From: Dehalococcoidia bacterium UBA2160
Lineage (GTDB): Bacteria > Chloroflexota > Dehalococcoidia > Lucifugimonadales > UBA1123
DNA: 5,898 nt
NCBI GenBank assembly: GCA_002328865.1
Contig: DCWO01000056.1
Coordinates: forward strand, 19,894 to 25,791
Reading direction: 5' to 3'
Made by a program: the position numbers and the translations under genes. This document shows positions 1-5,884 of the stretch, one piece after another. Under the pieces are notes generated by a model. That model worked only from the letters and a program-made list of their open reading frames with translations, made no database searches and had not been told where the DNA came from. Positions within the stretch are counted from its first letter, which is position 1. Every line of letters begins with the position of its first letter.

Positions 1-1
1 C

Positions 2-1564
2 ATGAACATGGCCGACGGCTGCCTCCTGCTCGTCGACGCCGTCGACGGCCCGATGCCCCAGACCCGCTTCGTGCTCCAGCAGGCGCTCAGCCACGACGTC
101 GCGCCAATGGTCGTCATCAACAAGATCGACCGCCCGGAAGCCAGAGTCGACGAAGTCGAGGAGCTCATCCAAGACCTGTTTCTGGAGCTGGCCACAAAAT
201 CGGAGCAACTGGACTTCCCCGTGCTGTACGCTTCAGCCCGCGACGGATACGCGGTCGCCGATCTCGACGCGCCGAGAGAGGACATGCAACCGCTGTTCGA
301 GGCCATGGTGGAAAGCGTTCCGGCCCCCGCTGGCAACCCGGACGAACCTTTCCAGATGCTGGTCGCGGCATTGGACTACTCCAACTACCTCGGACAGATT
401 GCCATAGGCCGCATCTTCCGAGGAATGGCCCGATTCCGAGCCCCGGTCGCCCTGCTCCGCAACGGCGACGAACCTCAACCACAAAACCTCGAAAAGGTGT
501 TCGTCTTTCGTGGGCTGGAGCGGCTCGAGGTCACCGAGGCGCAAGCCGGGGACATCGTTGCCGTATCCGGCGTGGAGGGCGTGTCCATCGGCGACACCAT
601 CGCCGATGGCGAGCATCCGGAGGCCCTGCCCTCAATCGAGATCGACGAGCCAACGGTGAAGATGACTTTCGGGGTCAACACCTCGCCATTCATGGGCAAA
701 GAGGGGACGCACTCCACGTCCAGGACGCTGCACGCTCGTCTGCGTCGGGAACTCAGGACCAACGTCAGCCTGCGCCTGGAAACCACGGACAGCCCGGACG
801 AATTCCTGGTGTCAGGTCGTGGCGAGCTTCATCTCACTATCCTAGTCGAGACGATGAGACGCGAAGGCCACGAGTTCCAGGTGTCCAAGCCGGAACCGGC
901 CACCAAGGTAATCGACGGCAAGGTCTACGAGCCGTTCGAGCATCTGACCATCGACACGCGCGAGGAGTACATCGGTCCGCTTACCGAAAACCTTGCGGGT
1001 CGCCTGGCTGAGACGATCAACATCAGTAATGATGGCGAGGGGAACGTACGGCTTGAGTACAACATTCCCACTCGCGGGCTGATCGGATTCCGATCGGCGT
1101 TCCTCCGAGACACCCGAGGCACAGGCGTGACCAACAGCCTCTTCACAGGATTTCGCCCTATGTCAGGCGAAGTCAAGACGACAAACAACGGCGTGCTGAT
1201 CGCTTCCGAGGCGGGCACCGCCATCACATACGGTCTGCTGATCGCTCAGGGCCGTGGCGAAACCTTCGTAGAGCCTGGAACTCCTGTGTACGCAGGCATG
1301 ATCGTCGGCGTCCATCCCAGAGACGCCGACATCGAGATCAACGTATGTAAAGAGAAAAAGCTCACCAACATGCGCTCGGCCACGGCCGACATCATCAAAC
1401 GCCTAAGCCCTCCCCTGTTGCTGAGCCTCGAAGACGCGTTGGACTTCATAGCCGACGACGAACTGGTCGAAATCACGCCTAAGAACTATCGCTTGCGCAA
1501 GAAATTGACCTCTGCCACCGCCCGGCAACGCCAGCGACGCAACACGGCCAAGAGCAAGGTTTAG
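2..1564 (+). CDS. typA: Translational GTPase TypA/BipA, 5'-truncated by the window edge
   Basis: TypA/BipA is an EF-G-like GTPase that binds the ribosome and aids 50S assembly and translation under stress or cold; it is cytosolic. The visible 520 residues begin inside the G domain. Seen: the G3-side stretch LLLVDAVDGPMPQTRFV, the G4 motif NKID at residues 40-43, a G5 ASA at 77-79, an EF-Tu-like domain II from about 115, the TypA-typical SPFMGKEGTHSTSR, RGELHLTILVE, PTRGLIGFRS (356-365) and KKLTNMR (452-458), then a basic C-terminal tail. The family is about 600-620 residues, so roughly 95 N-terminal residues with the P-loop and switch regions lie upstream. The ATG at position 2 is not the start: MNMADG aligns with the internal family stretch after (V)ERI, and the lone base at position 1 would end the preceding codon. 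A hairpin follows 12 bases after the stop. Identification is very secure. Confidence 0.97.
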   Translation: MNMADGCLLLVDAVDGPMPQTRFVLQQALSHDVAPMVVINKIDRPEARVDEVEELIQDLFLELATKSEQLDFPVLYASARDGYAVADLDAPREDMQPLFEAMVESVPAPAGNPDEPFQMLVAALDYSNYLGQIAIGRIFRGMARFRAPVALLRNGDEPQPQNLEKVFVFRGLERLEVTEAQAGDIVAVSGVEGVSIGDTIADGEHPEALPSIEIDEPTVKMTFGVNTSPFMGKEGTHSTSRTLHARLRRELRTNVSLRLETTDSPDEFLVSGRGELHLTILVETMRREGHEFQVSKPEPATKVIDGKVYEPFEHLTIDTREEYIGPLTENLAGRLAETINISNDGEGNVRLEYNIPTRGLIGFRSAFLRDTRGTGVTNSLFTGFRPMSGEVKTTNNGVLIASEAGTAITYGLLIAQGRGETFVEPGTPVYAGMIVGVHPRDADIEINVCKEKKLTNMRSATADIIKRLSPPLLLSLEDALDFIADDELVEITPKNYRLRKKLTSATARQRQRRNTAKSKV

Positions 1565-1576
1565 TTGCCCGATCGG

Positions 1577-1620
1577 CCGTCTGCACAACCGACTGGTTCG
1601 GTTCGGTTCAGACGGAATTG
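1577..1620 (+). terminator. Probable transcription terminator of typA
   Basis: CCGTCTG (1577-1583) pairs perfectly with CAGACGG (1609-1615). Directly inside it, AACCGA (1587-1592) pairs with TCGGTT (1603-1608), giving a 13-bp stem interrupted only by a CAC bulge on the 5' side. The stem starts 12 bases after the typA stop. The tail AATTGTTG is only partly T-rich, so Rho-independent release would be weaker than at a classic site. The 3' arm is built from three tandem GGTTC units. Seen directly: the pairing. Inferred: the termination role. Confidence 0.55.
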
Positions 1621-1769
1621 TTGACATACGATATGGCGGCTCGCCCAATTATCGTCCAGCCGCGAGCGTCCGTGCGATGCTCGCAGTCGAGTTACGGACT
1701 TCTTTCAGTCATCCACCCCGCAAGTTGGCCTTTGTCTGCCGGACCGTCCCTTCACAGATGCGATGCGCG

Positions 1770-1787
1770 TATAATTGCGCCAGCGCA
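1770..1787 (+). promoter_or_regulatory. Candidate -10 box with a start-site dyad, upstream of the phosphatase
   Basis: A perfect TATAAT lies at 1770-1775. It is followed at once by the inverted repeat TGCGC-CA-GCGCA (1776-1787), which would overlap the transcription start near 1782 and leave a leader of about 60 bases. No good -35 sits at normal spacing: TTCACA at 1751-1756 is only 13 bases away. An activator, or a sigma factor with relaxed -35 needs, is therefore possible. The segment TATAATTGCGC recurs almost exactly before the 3362 gene. The box lies within the in-frame extension upstream of 1842, which argues against the farther ATG at 1677 as the start. Confidence 0.4.
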
Positions 1788-1841
1788 CCAGCGTATTCGG
1801 AAGACGTTGCGCTCGCCGAAAACAATTGGACAGGTCCTTAC

Positions 1842-2594
1842 ATGCCACGACTGATCGATACCCACGGAACCTTCAATTTCCGCGACTTCGGCGGATATGC
1901 GACGAACAACGGCAAAGAAGTCCGTTCGGGCCTGCTGTTTCGCGCTGCTTCGCTGGACAGGATCGAAGACGAAGAAGCCCGCTCCCTCCAGGACCGCTTG
2001 TCCATGCAGACGATCATCGACCTCCGGCATCCCGACGAGTTCCGAGACAACCCGAGCCGTGGCGCTCTGGTGGACATTGTTCCGAGCAGGCATGCCCTAT
2101 CGGTGATCGACGCCGCTGAGCCGATCAAGAACCACACCGAGGCGTTGAACATCACCCATGGCATCGGGCAATCGGGACCACGGTATTTCGCTGTGCTCGA
2201 ACTGGGCGAATCGATCTGGCGTGACGTGGTCCGAATATTACTCGAGCCGTCGTCGTATCCGATCATCGCTCACTGCACCGCCGGGAAAGATCGAACGGGG
2301 ATCACCGCGGGATTGATCCTCGACCTGCTCGGCGTCGCTCGAGGCGACATCTCAGAAGACTACGCCATGAGCACCGCGAGCGTCGACGATCTGTACGATT
2401 ACATAGTAGATGCTGGCCGGAAACCTGAAGGAACAGTCGAAGCGTCAAAATCGAGAATGGTTTCCAAACGAGAATATATGGATGACTTCCTAAATCTCGT
2501 GCATCAAAAGTACGGGAACGCCGAAGGGTACATCAAACACCTCGGTTTCGGCAAAACCGAGGTAGCTCGAATCTGCGAGTTTCTACTCGTTTGA
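1842..2594 (+). CDS. Tyrosine / dual-specificity protein phosphatase, PtpB/LipA-like (Y_phosphatase3 family)
   Basis: A 250-residue cysteine phosphatase, matching the usual 250-280 residues of the family. Seen: the N-terminal FNFRDFGGY (residues 11-19) and LLFRAASL (31-38), then TIIDLRHPDEF (57-67), the catalytic P-loop HCTAGKDRTG (144-153) with nucleophile C145 and R151, and a C-terminal helical tail with YGNAEGYIKHLG. The lysine and aspartate in the CxxGKDR loop mark the subgroup of Mycobacterium PtpB and Listeria LipA, whose members act on phosphotyrosine, phosphoserine/threonine and phosphoinositides. The substrate here cannot be told. No signal peptide or membrane segment is seen, so it is probably cytosolic. 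The ATG at 1842 is chosen because family homology begins at once (LIDTHGTFNFRD) and GGACAGG lies 7 bases upstream. An ATG at 1677 would add 55 residues unlike the family. The last third is markedly AT-richer than the rest (about 44% GC over 2401-2520, against about 61% in the preceding 120 bases). All active-site residues are intact. Confidence 0.92.
   Translation: MPRLIDTHGTFNFRDFGGYATNNGKEVRSGLLFRAASLDRIEDEEARSLQDRLSMQTIIDLRHPDEFRDNPSRGALVDIVPSRHALSVIDAAEPIKNHTEALNITHGIGQSGPRYFAVLELGESIWRDVVRILLEPSSYPIIAHCTAGKDRTGITAGLILDLLGVARGDISEDYAMSTASVDDLYDYIVDAGRKPEGTVEASKSRMVSKREYMDDFLNLVHQKYGNAEGYIKHLGFGKTEVARICEFLLV
2539..2563 (+). repeat. Perfect 10-bp hairpin inside the 3' end of the phosphatase gene
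   Basis: ACCTCGGTTT (2539-2548) and AAACCGAGGT (2554-2563) are exact reverse complements around the loop CGGCA. The structure is coding (HLGFGKTEV) and ends 31 bases before the last base of the stop codon. Smaller competing stems follow: CTCG/CGAG at 2566-2579 and CGAGT/ACTCG at 2576-2589. There is no T-run behind it. It may protect or shape the 3' end of the mRNA, but this is inference. Confidence 0.6.
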
Positions 2595-2803
2595 CCTCAG
2601 GGCTGTCCATTGGTTGCCGACTTGAATATCGACCTTTGGCGGATAGACGCGCATCGACAGAGCACACACCGACGGAAACGGCGTTGACTGACAAAGACGA
2701 TCCTTTCCTCGCCTGATGCTTAACACCCCTGCTTTGATTCAATGGCAGGCTCTGGTTGGCGCATCGCACGTGCGTTGCTTGTTCAAGGGATACGGAGATT
2801 CTC

Positions 2804-3178
2804 ATGCGCATCACCTGTTTAACCGTCGATTGCCGTGACCCGGCGGCTGTCGCGAACTTCTGGCGCGAAGCGCTGCACTGGGACGATGTCGTCGTAAGTC
2901 CAAGCGGCGACGGGGCGACCTGCCATCCTCCGTCGGGCGGCGCGTATCTGGAGTTCATCCGCGTGCCCGAGGGCAAGACTGGCAAGAACCGTCTCCATCT
3001 GGGATGCAACGCCGGAACGCTCGCCGAGATCGATGACGAGATCGCACGGCTCCAGGCGTTGGGAGCGATATTCGCCTGGGAGGAGGAGTTTCCGCCCGAC
3101 GTCGCATCCAGCTACCGCAACGTCATCCTTCGCGACATTGAGGGCAACGAGTTCTGCCTGGGCGCCGACGGGCAGTAG
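2804..3178 (+). CDS. VOC-superfamily protein, glyoxalase-like domain (Glyoxalase_6 type)
   Basis: A 124-residue single-domain protein of the vicinal oxygen chelate superfamily. Seen: VDCRDPAAVANFWREAL at residues 8-24, the edge strand YLEFIRVPEGKTGKNRLHL (48-66), the helix IDDEIARLQALGA (76-88) and the closing VILRDIEGNEFCL (107-119). This order and length fit the two beta-alpha-beta modules of small glyoxalase-like proteins. H65 and E116 sit where metal ligands usually lie. The usual first-strand His is not present (T4-C5), so metal binding may be incomplete or altered. The reaction is unknown; related proteins include lyases, dioxygenases and drug-binding resistance proteins. The ATG at 2804 is preferred because GGAG at 2794-2797 is 6 bases upstream and homology begins there; the upstream TTG at 2756 would add 16 unlike residues. 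It is isolated by gaps of 209 and 183 bases, so it is probably a single-gene unit or read through from the phosphatase. Confidence 0.88.
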   Translation: MRITCLTVDCRDPAAVANFWREALHWDDVVVSPSGDGATCHPPSGGAYLEFIRVPEGKTGKNRLHLGCNAGTLAEIDDEIARLQALGAIFAWEEEFPPDVASSYRNVILRDIEGNEFCLGADGQ

Positions 3179-3292
3179 CGCGTCCATCGTGGATATGGCG
3201 CCCCACACAATGCGCCTTCCCTCAGCCTTCTGACCTGCCCGCGATGGGCATAGGCAGCTTACTGGCAATTGATCGAACCGCCGCCGCCATCG

Positions 3293-3309
3293 TGTTACAA
3301 TTGCGCAAT
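3293..3309 (+). promoter_or_regulatory. Extended -10 promoter with an overlapping 10-bp palindrome, upstream of the Mo-hydroxylase gene
   Basis: TGTTACAAT (3293-3301) is an extended -10 box (TGn plus TACAAT, 5 of 6 to consensus). No good -35 lies at normal spacing; TTGATC (3269-3274) is 21 bases away, but extended -10 sites can work without one. The perfect palindrome ATTGCGCAAT (3300-3309) overlaps the box and the likely start near 3308, where a repressor could block transcription. CAATTG also occurs three times here (3266, 3298, 3312). The predicted leader is about 54 bases. The regulator is unknown. Confidence 0.5.
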
Positions 3310-3352
3310 CCCAATTGAAGCCCTACAAGGGCGACGCACGCAGTGATAATTC

Positions 3353-3357
3353 GGAGG
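3353..3357 (+). promoter_or_regulatory. Ribosome binding site of the Mo-hydroxylase gene
   Basis: CGGAGG ends 4 bases before the ATG at 3362. It is a near-perfect Shine-Dalgarno sequence with slightly short spacing, and it fixes the start of the large-subunit gene. Confidence 0.75.
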
Positions 3358-3361
3358 CCTC

Positions 3362-5638
3362 ATGGCAACAGAAGCGAAGACGTCAGCAGAACAGTACAAG
3401 GTAGTCGGGACGAGCCCGATCAGACATGACGGGGTCGACAAGGTGATTGGGAAGGCGACGTACGGGGCCGACATAAACCTGCCTGGAATGCTGTACGGCA
3501 AAGTCTTGCGCAGCCCGCACGCCCACGCCGTGATCAAGTCGATCGACCTGAGCAAGGCCGAGGCGCACCCTGATGTACTCGCGATCGCCACAGCAGCGGA
3601 TCTCGCGGTGCTCGGCGACGAACTGGCCGAGCTCGGTGAGGAGACGTATACCGCGCTGAAGTACGTCAGGGACAAGGTGATGGCGTCCGACAAGGCTCTG
3701 TTCAGAGGCCACCCGATCGTCGGGATCGCTGCAACGAGCCGGCACCTAGCCGAGGAGCTGCTGTCCCTGGTCGACGTCGAGTACGAAGTCCTGCCGTCCG
3801 TCACCAACGTCGAGGACGCGATGAAGGACAATGCGCCTCTCCTGCACCAAAGCATGACGACCGGCGGGATCGACGGCGACACCGCGAGCGGCACGAACAT
3901 CTCGACGCACCTCGAACTCGCTTTGGGAGATGTTGAGAAAGGCCTCAGTGAAGCGGATCGAGTGTTCGAGCGCGAGTTCAAGACGACGACGGTTCATCAG
4001 GGATACATCGAACCGCAAAACGGCACCGCCTGGTGGAGTCCCGACGGGTCGCTTTCCGTTTGGTGCAGCAGCCAGGGCCACTTCGGCACTCGCGACGCCA
4101 TCGCAAAGGTGCTCGGACTCCCTGAATCGCGAGTCACCATCAACTACATGGAGCTCGGAGGCGGATTCGGCGGCAAGCACGGAATGTACCTGGAGCCCAT
4201 CGCCGCGATTCTCTCGAAAAAGAGCGGACAGCCGGTGAAGATGTGGATGACCCGGACAGAGGTCATGGAGGCTACCGGCCCAACATCCGGCGGGACGGTC
4301 AAAGTCGAGATAGGCGTCACGTCGGAGGGGAAGATCACCGCGGGACGGGCGCGGATCGCGTTCGAATCGGGCGCCTACCCGGGCTCTTCGATGGGCGGAG
4401 CGGCGAACAACATGTTCTCCCCGTACGACATCGAAAACCTGCGCGTCGACGGCTACGACGTGGTAGACAACAAAACCAAAACCGGCGCCTACCGAGCCCC
4501 GGGCGCCCCGATCGGCGCGTTCGCAGTCGAGAGCCTGATCGACGAGATTGCCGCCGACCTCGGCATCGACCCGATCGAATTCAGAGTGCTGAACGGCGCC
4601 CGAGAAGGAACGCGCAGGCTCAACGGCATCGTCAACCCTCGCGTCGGCATGCTGGAGGTCGCCGAGGCGGTCAAATCGCATCCGCACTACACCGCCCCGC
4701 TCGAAGGCGAGAACCGTGGTCGCGGCGTCGCGATGGGCTTCTGGGGCAACGGAGCGGGTCCCGCCAGCGCGACAGCTCTCGTGGTCTCTGACGGCAGCGT
4801 GGTCCTGACGATCGGCACCAGCGACGTCGGCGGGTCGCGGGTCACGGCGGCGCAACAGCTCGCCGAGGAACTGGGCATCCCTATCGAAGACGTGCGCCCG
4901 GACGTCGGCAGCACCGACCGCATCGGATACAGCTCAGGCGCGGGCGGGAGCGGGGTGACGTTCAAAACAGGCTGGGCCGTTTACGAGGCCGCCCAGGACG
5001 TGAAACGACAGCTCGTCGAGAGGGCTGCCGCGATCTGGGAGACCACGCCCGACCAAGTCGAGTTCACGGACGGCGTCGTTAGGCACATCTCGGATTCGGA
5101 GCTTCAGACCACCTTGAAGGAGCTCGCCCCCAGGCTGAACTCGACTGGCGGCCCGATCGTGGGCAGGGCGAATCTGAGCGCATCCGGACCCGGCGGAGCG
5201 CATGCCGCCGACATCGTCGACGTCGAGGTCGATCCGGACACGGGCAAGGTGCAGGTCCTCCGCGCAACGGCGTTTCAGGACGTCGGCACGGCGATTCATC
5301 CGGGCTACGTGGAAGGCCAGATACAAGGCGGAATGGTCCAGGGGATCGGCTGGGCGCTCAACGAAGAGTACTACATGAGCGACGACGGCCAGATGATGAA
5401 CAGCAGCCTGCTGGACTATCGCATGCCCACGGTTCTGGACGTGCCGATGATCGAGACGGTGATCGTCGAGGTGCCGCACCCTGGGCATCCGTACGGATTG
5501 CGCGGAGTCGGTGAAGCGTGCCTCGTGCCGCCGCTGGCCGCAATTGCCAACGCCGTCCACAACGCAATTGGCATCCGCATGACCGAGCTGCCGATGTCCC
5601 CGGCGGCCGTTTCCAAGGCGATGACCGACAAGTGGTAG
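3362..5638 (+). CDS. Xanthine dehydrogenase family protein, molybdopterin-binding (large) subunit
   Basis: A 758-residue catalytic subunit of a molybdenum hydroxylase, which would hydroxylate a heterocycle, aldehyde or other carbon substrate using water. Seen in order: the alpha/beta hammerhead domain (about 25-135, GKATYGADINLPGMLYGKV and RSPHAHA), the first Mo-cofactor domain with HQGYIEPQNG, SSQGHFG (Q238 as the conserved Mo-pterin contact) and ELGGGFGGKHG (264-274), the active loop TGAYRAPGAP (374-383, with R378 in the place of the catalytic-site Arg), then the second Mo-cofactor domain with GTSDVGGSR, QDVGTAIHP, GQIQGGMVQGIGWAL and GLRGVGEACL, where E718 matches the catalytic glutamate. 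The length fits the family (750-800). The loop is neither the AYxCSFR of true CO dehydrogenase nor AYRGAGR of form II, so the CoxL name is not justified. There is no Tat signal, so it is cytosolic. No FAD or 2Fe-2S subunit gene adjoins it in the window; partners must be beyond the edge, elsewhere, or absent. The substrate is unknown. Confidence 0.95.
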   Translation: MATEAKTSAEQYKVVGTSPIRHDGVDKVIGKATYGADINLPGMLYGKVLRSPHAHAVIKSIDLSKAEAHPDVLAIATAADLAVLGDELAELGEETYTALKYVRDKVMASDKALFRGHPIVGIAATSRHLAEELLSLVDVEYEVLPSVTNVEDAMKDNAPLLHQSMTTGGIDGDTASGTNISTHLELALGDVEKGLSEADRVFEREFKTTTVHQGYIEPQNGTAWWSPDGSLSVWCSSQGHFGTRDAIAKVLGLPESRVTINYMELGGGFGGKHGMYLEPIAAILSKKSGQPVKMWMTRTEVMEATGPTSGGTVKVEIGVTSEGKITAGRARIAFESGAYPGSSMGGAANNMFSPYDIENLRVDGYDVVDNKTKTGAYRAPGAPIGAFAVESLIDEIAADLGIDPIEFRVLNGAREGTRRLNGIVNPRVGMLEVAEAVKSHPHYTAPLEGENRGRGVAMGFWGNGAGPASATALVVSDGSVVLTIGTSDVGGSRVTAAQQLAEELGIPIEDVRPDVGSTDRIGYSSGAGGSGVTFKTGWAVYEAAQDVKRQLVERAAAIWETTPDQVEFTDGVVRHISDSELQTTLKELAPRLNSTGGPIVGRANLSASGPGGAHAADIVDVEVDPDTGKVQVLRATAFQDVGTAIHPGYVEGQIQGGMVQGIGWALNEEYYMSDDGQMMNSSLLDYRMPTVLDVPMIETVIVEVPHPGHPYGLRGVGEACLVPPLAAIANAVHNAIGIRMTELPMSPAAVSKAMTDKW

Positions 5639-5669
5639 CGTCGTCACTCAAGTGAGAGTTGAGAACGTG

Positions 5670-5693
5670 CGTGGGTCGGACGGACGATCCACG
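5670..5693 (+). terminator. Hairpin after the Mo-hydroxylase gene, possible terminator or 3'-end stabiliser
   Basis: CGTGGGTCG (5670-5678) pairs with CGATCCACG (5685-5693) in a 9-bp stem with one G-T pair around the loop GACGGA, starting 32 bases after the stop. The G-T pair is tolerated only in RNA read from the + strand, which suits a role in this transcript. No T-run follows (ACAGAGGGG), so a classic intrinsic terminator is unlikely. Confidence 0.4.
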
Positions 5694-5722
5694 ACAGAGG
5701 GGCGAACGCAGCACTTATCAAT

Positions 5723-5749
5723 CCGTTCGTGGTGAGCCTGTCGAACCAC
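5723..5749 (+). repeat. REP-like palindromic repeat, copy 1
   Basis: A 27-base element with CCGTTCGT, a GAGCCTGT core and GAACCAC at its end. GTGGT (5729-5733) pairs with ACCAC (5745-5749). GTTCG (5725-5729) can instead pair with CGAAC (5742-5746), so two folds compete. It matches 21 of 27 bases of the inverted copy at 5858-5884. From memory, repeats of this type (GTTCGTsswGAGCyTGTCGAA) are scattered in intergenic DNA of Chloroflexota and sphingomonads. Copy number here cannot be judged from one window. Confidence 0.65.
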
Positions 5750-5829
5750 TCGTTCTTACTCAGCCAACGACGCGGAACAGGCGGCTCCGGTCCGGTCGCT
5801 CTGACGTACTGGCGCTTCGGCGCACGCAT

Positions 5830-5861
5830 TTGGGGTCCAAACGTGAGTCGTCTTGGGGTCC
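5830..5861. repeat. Pair of 9-bp direct repeats, TTGGGGTCC
   Basis: TTGGGGTCC occurs at 5830-5838 and again at 5853-5861, 23 bases apart. The second copy runs into the left end of the REP-like element at 5858. It could be a small duplication linked to that element, a binding-site pair, or chance. Confidence 0.35.
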
Positions 5862-5884
5862 TTCTACAGGCTCCGGACGAACGG
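5858..5884 (-). repeat. REP-like palindromic repeat, copy 2 (inverted)
   Basis: Read on the minus strand this is CCGTTCGT, then CCG, then GAGCCTGT, A, GAAGGAC. It aligns end to end with copy 1 at 21 of 27 bases. The stem is GTCC (+ strand 5858-5861) with GGAC (5875-5878), where copy 1 has GTGG with CCAC. Two stem pairs are therefore changed on both sides with pairing kept. With copy 1 it forms an inverted pair about 108 bases apart, like the paired REPs of a BIME. Confidence 0.65.

Noticed and set aside
1621..1652. Perfect TTGACA with AATTAT as a promoter
   Set aside because: The spacer is 20 bases and AATTAT is only 4 of 6 to the consensus. The -35-like box directly adjoins the typA hairpin tail. 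I kept only the later TATAAT site.
1677..1841. A 55-residue N-terminal extension of the phosphatase from the ATG at 1677
   Set aside because: The extra residues do not resemble the family, a TATAAT box lies inside them, and the ATG at 1842 has a plausible ribosome binding site and starts at the family's normal N-terminus.
3236..3250. TGCCC/GGGCA stem as a terminator of the VOC gene
   Set aside because: Only 5 bp with no T-run and a competing pairing with GGCAG at 3253-3257. Too weak to call.
4356..4372. GTTCGAATC resembling a tRNA T-arm
   Set aside because: It lies inside the conserved coding frame of the large subunit, and no acceptor or anticodon stem can be built around it.
3746..4855. 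Long open frame on the minus strand (369 codons) opposite the Mo-hydroxylase gene
   Set aside because: It is the mirror of a GC-rich coding frame. It is rich in Arg and His, has no family motif, and the + strand protein is unmistakable.
5644..5829. 61-codon minus-strand frame after the Mo-hydroxylase gene
   Set aside because: Part of it (EWFDRLTTNGL) is simply the translated REP-like repeat. There is no ribosome binding site or known motif.
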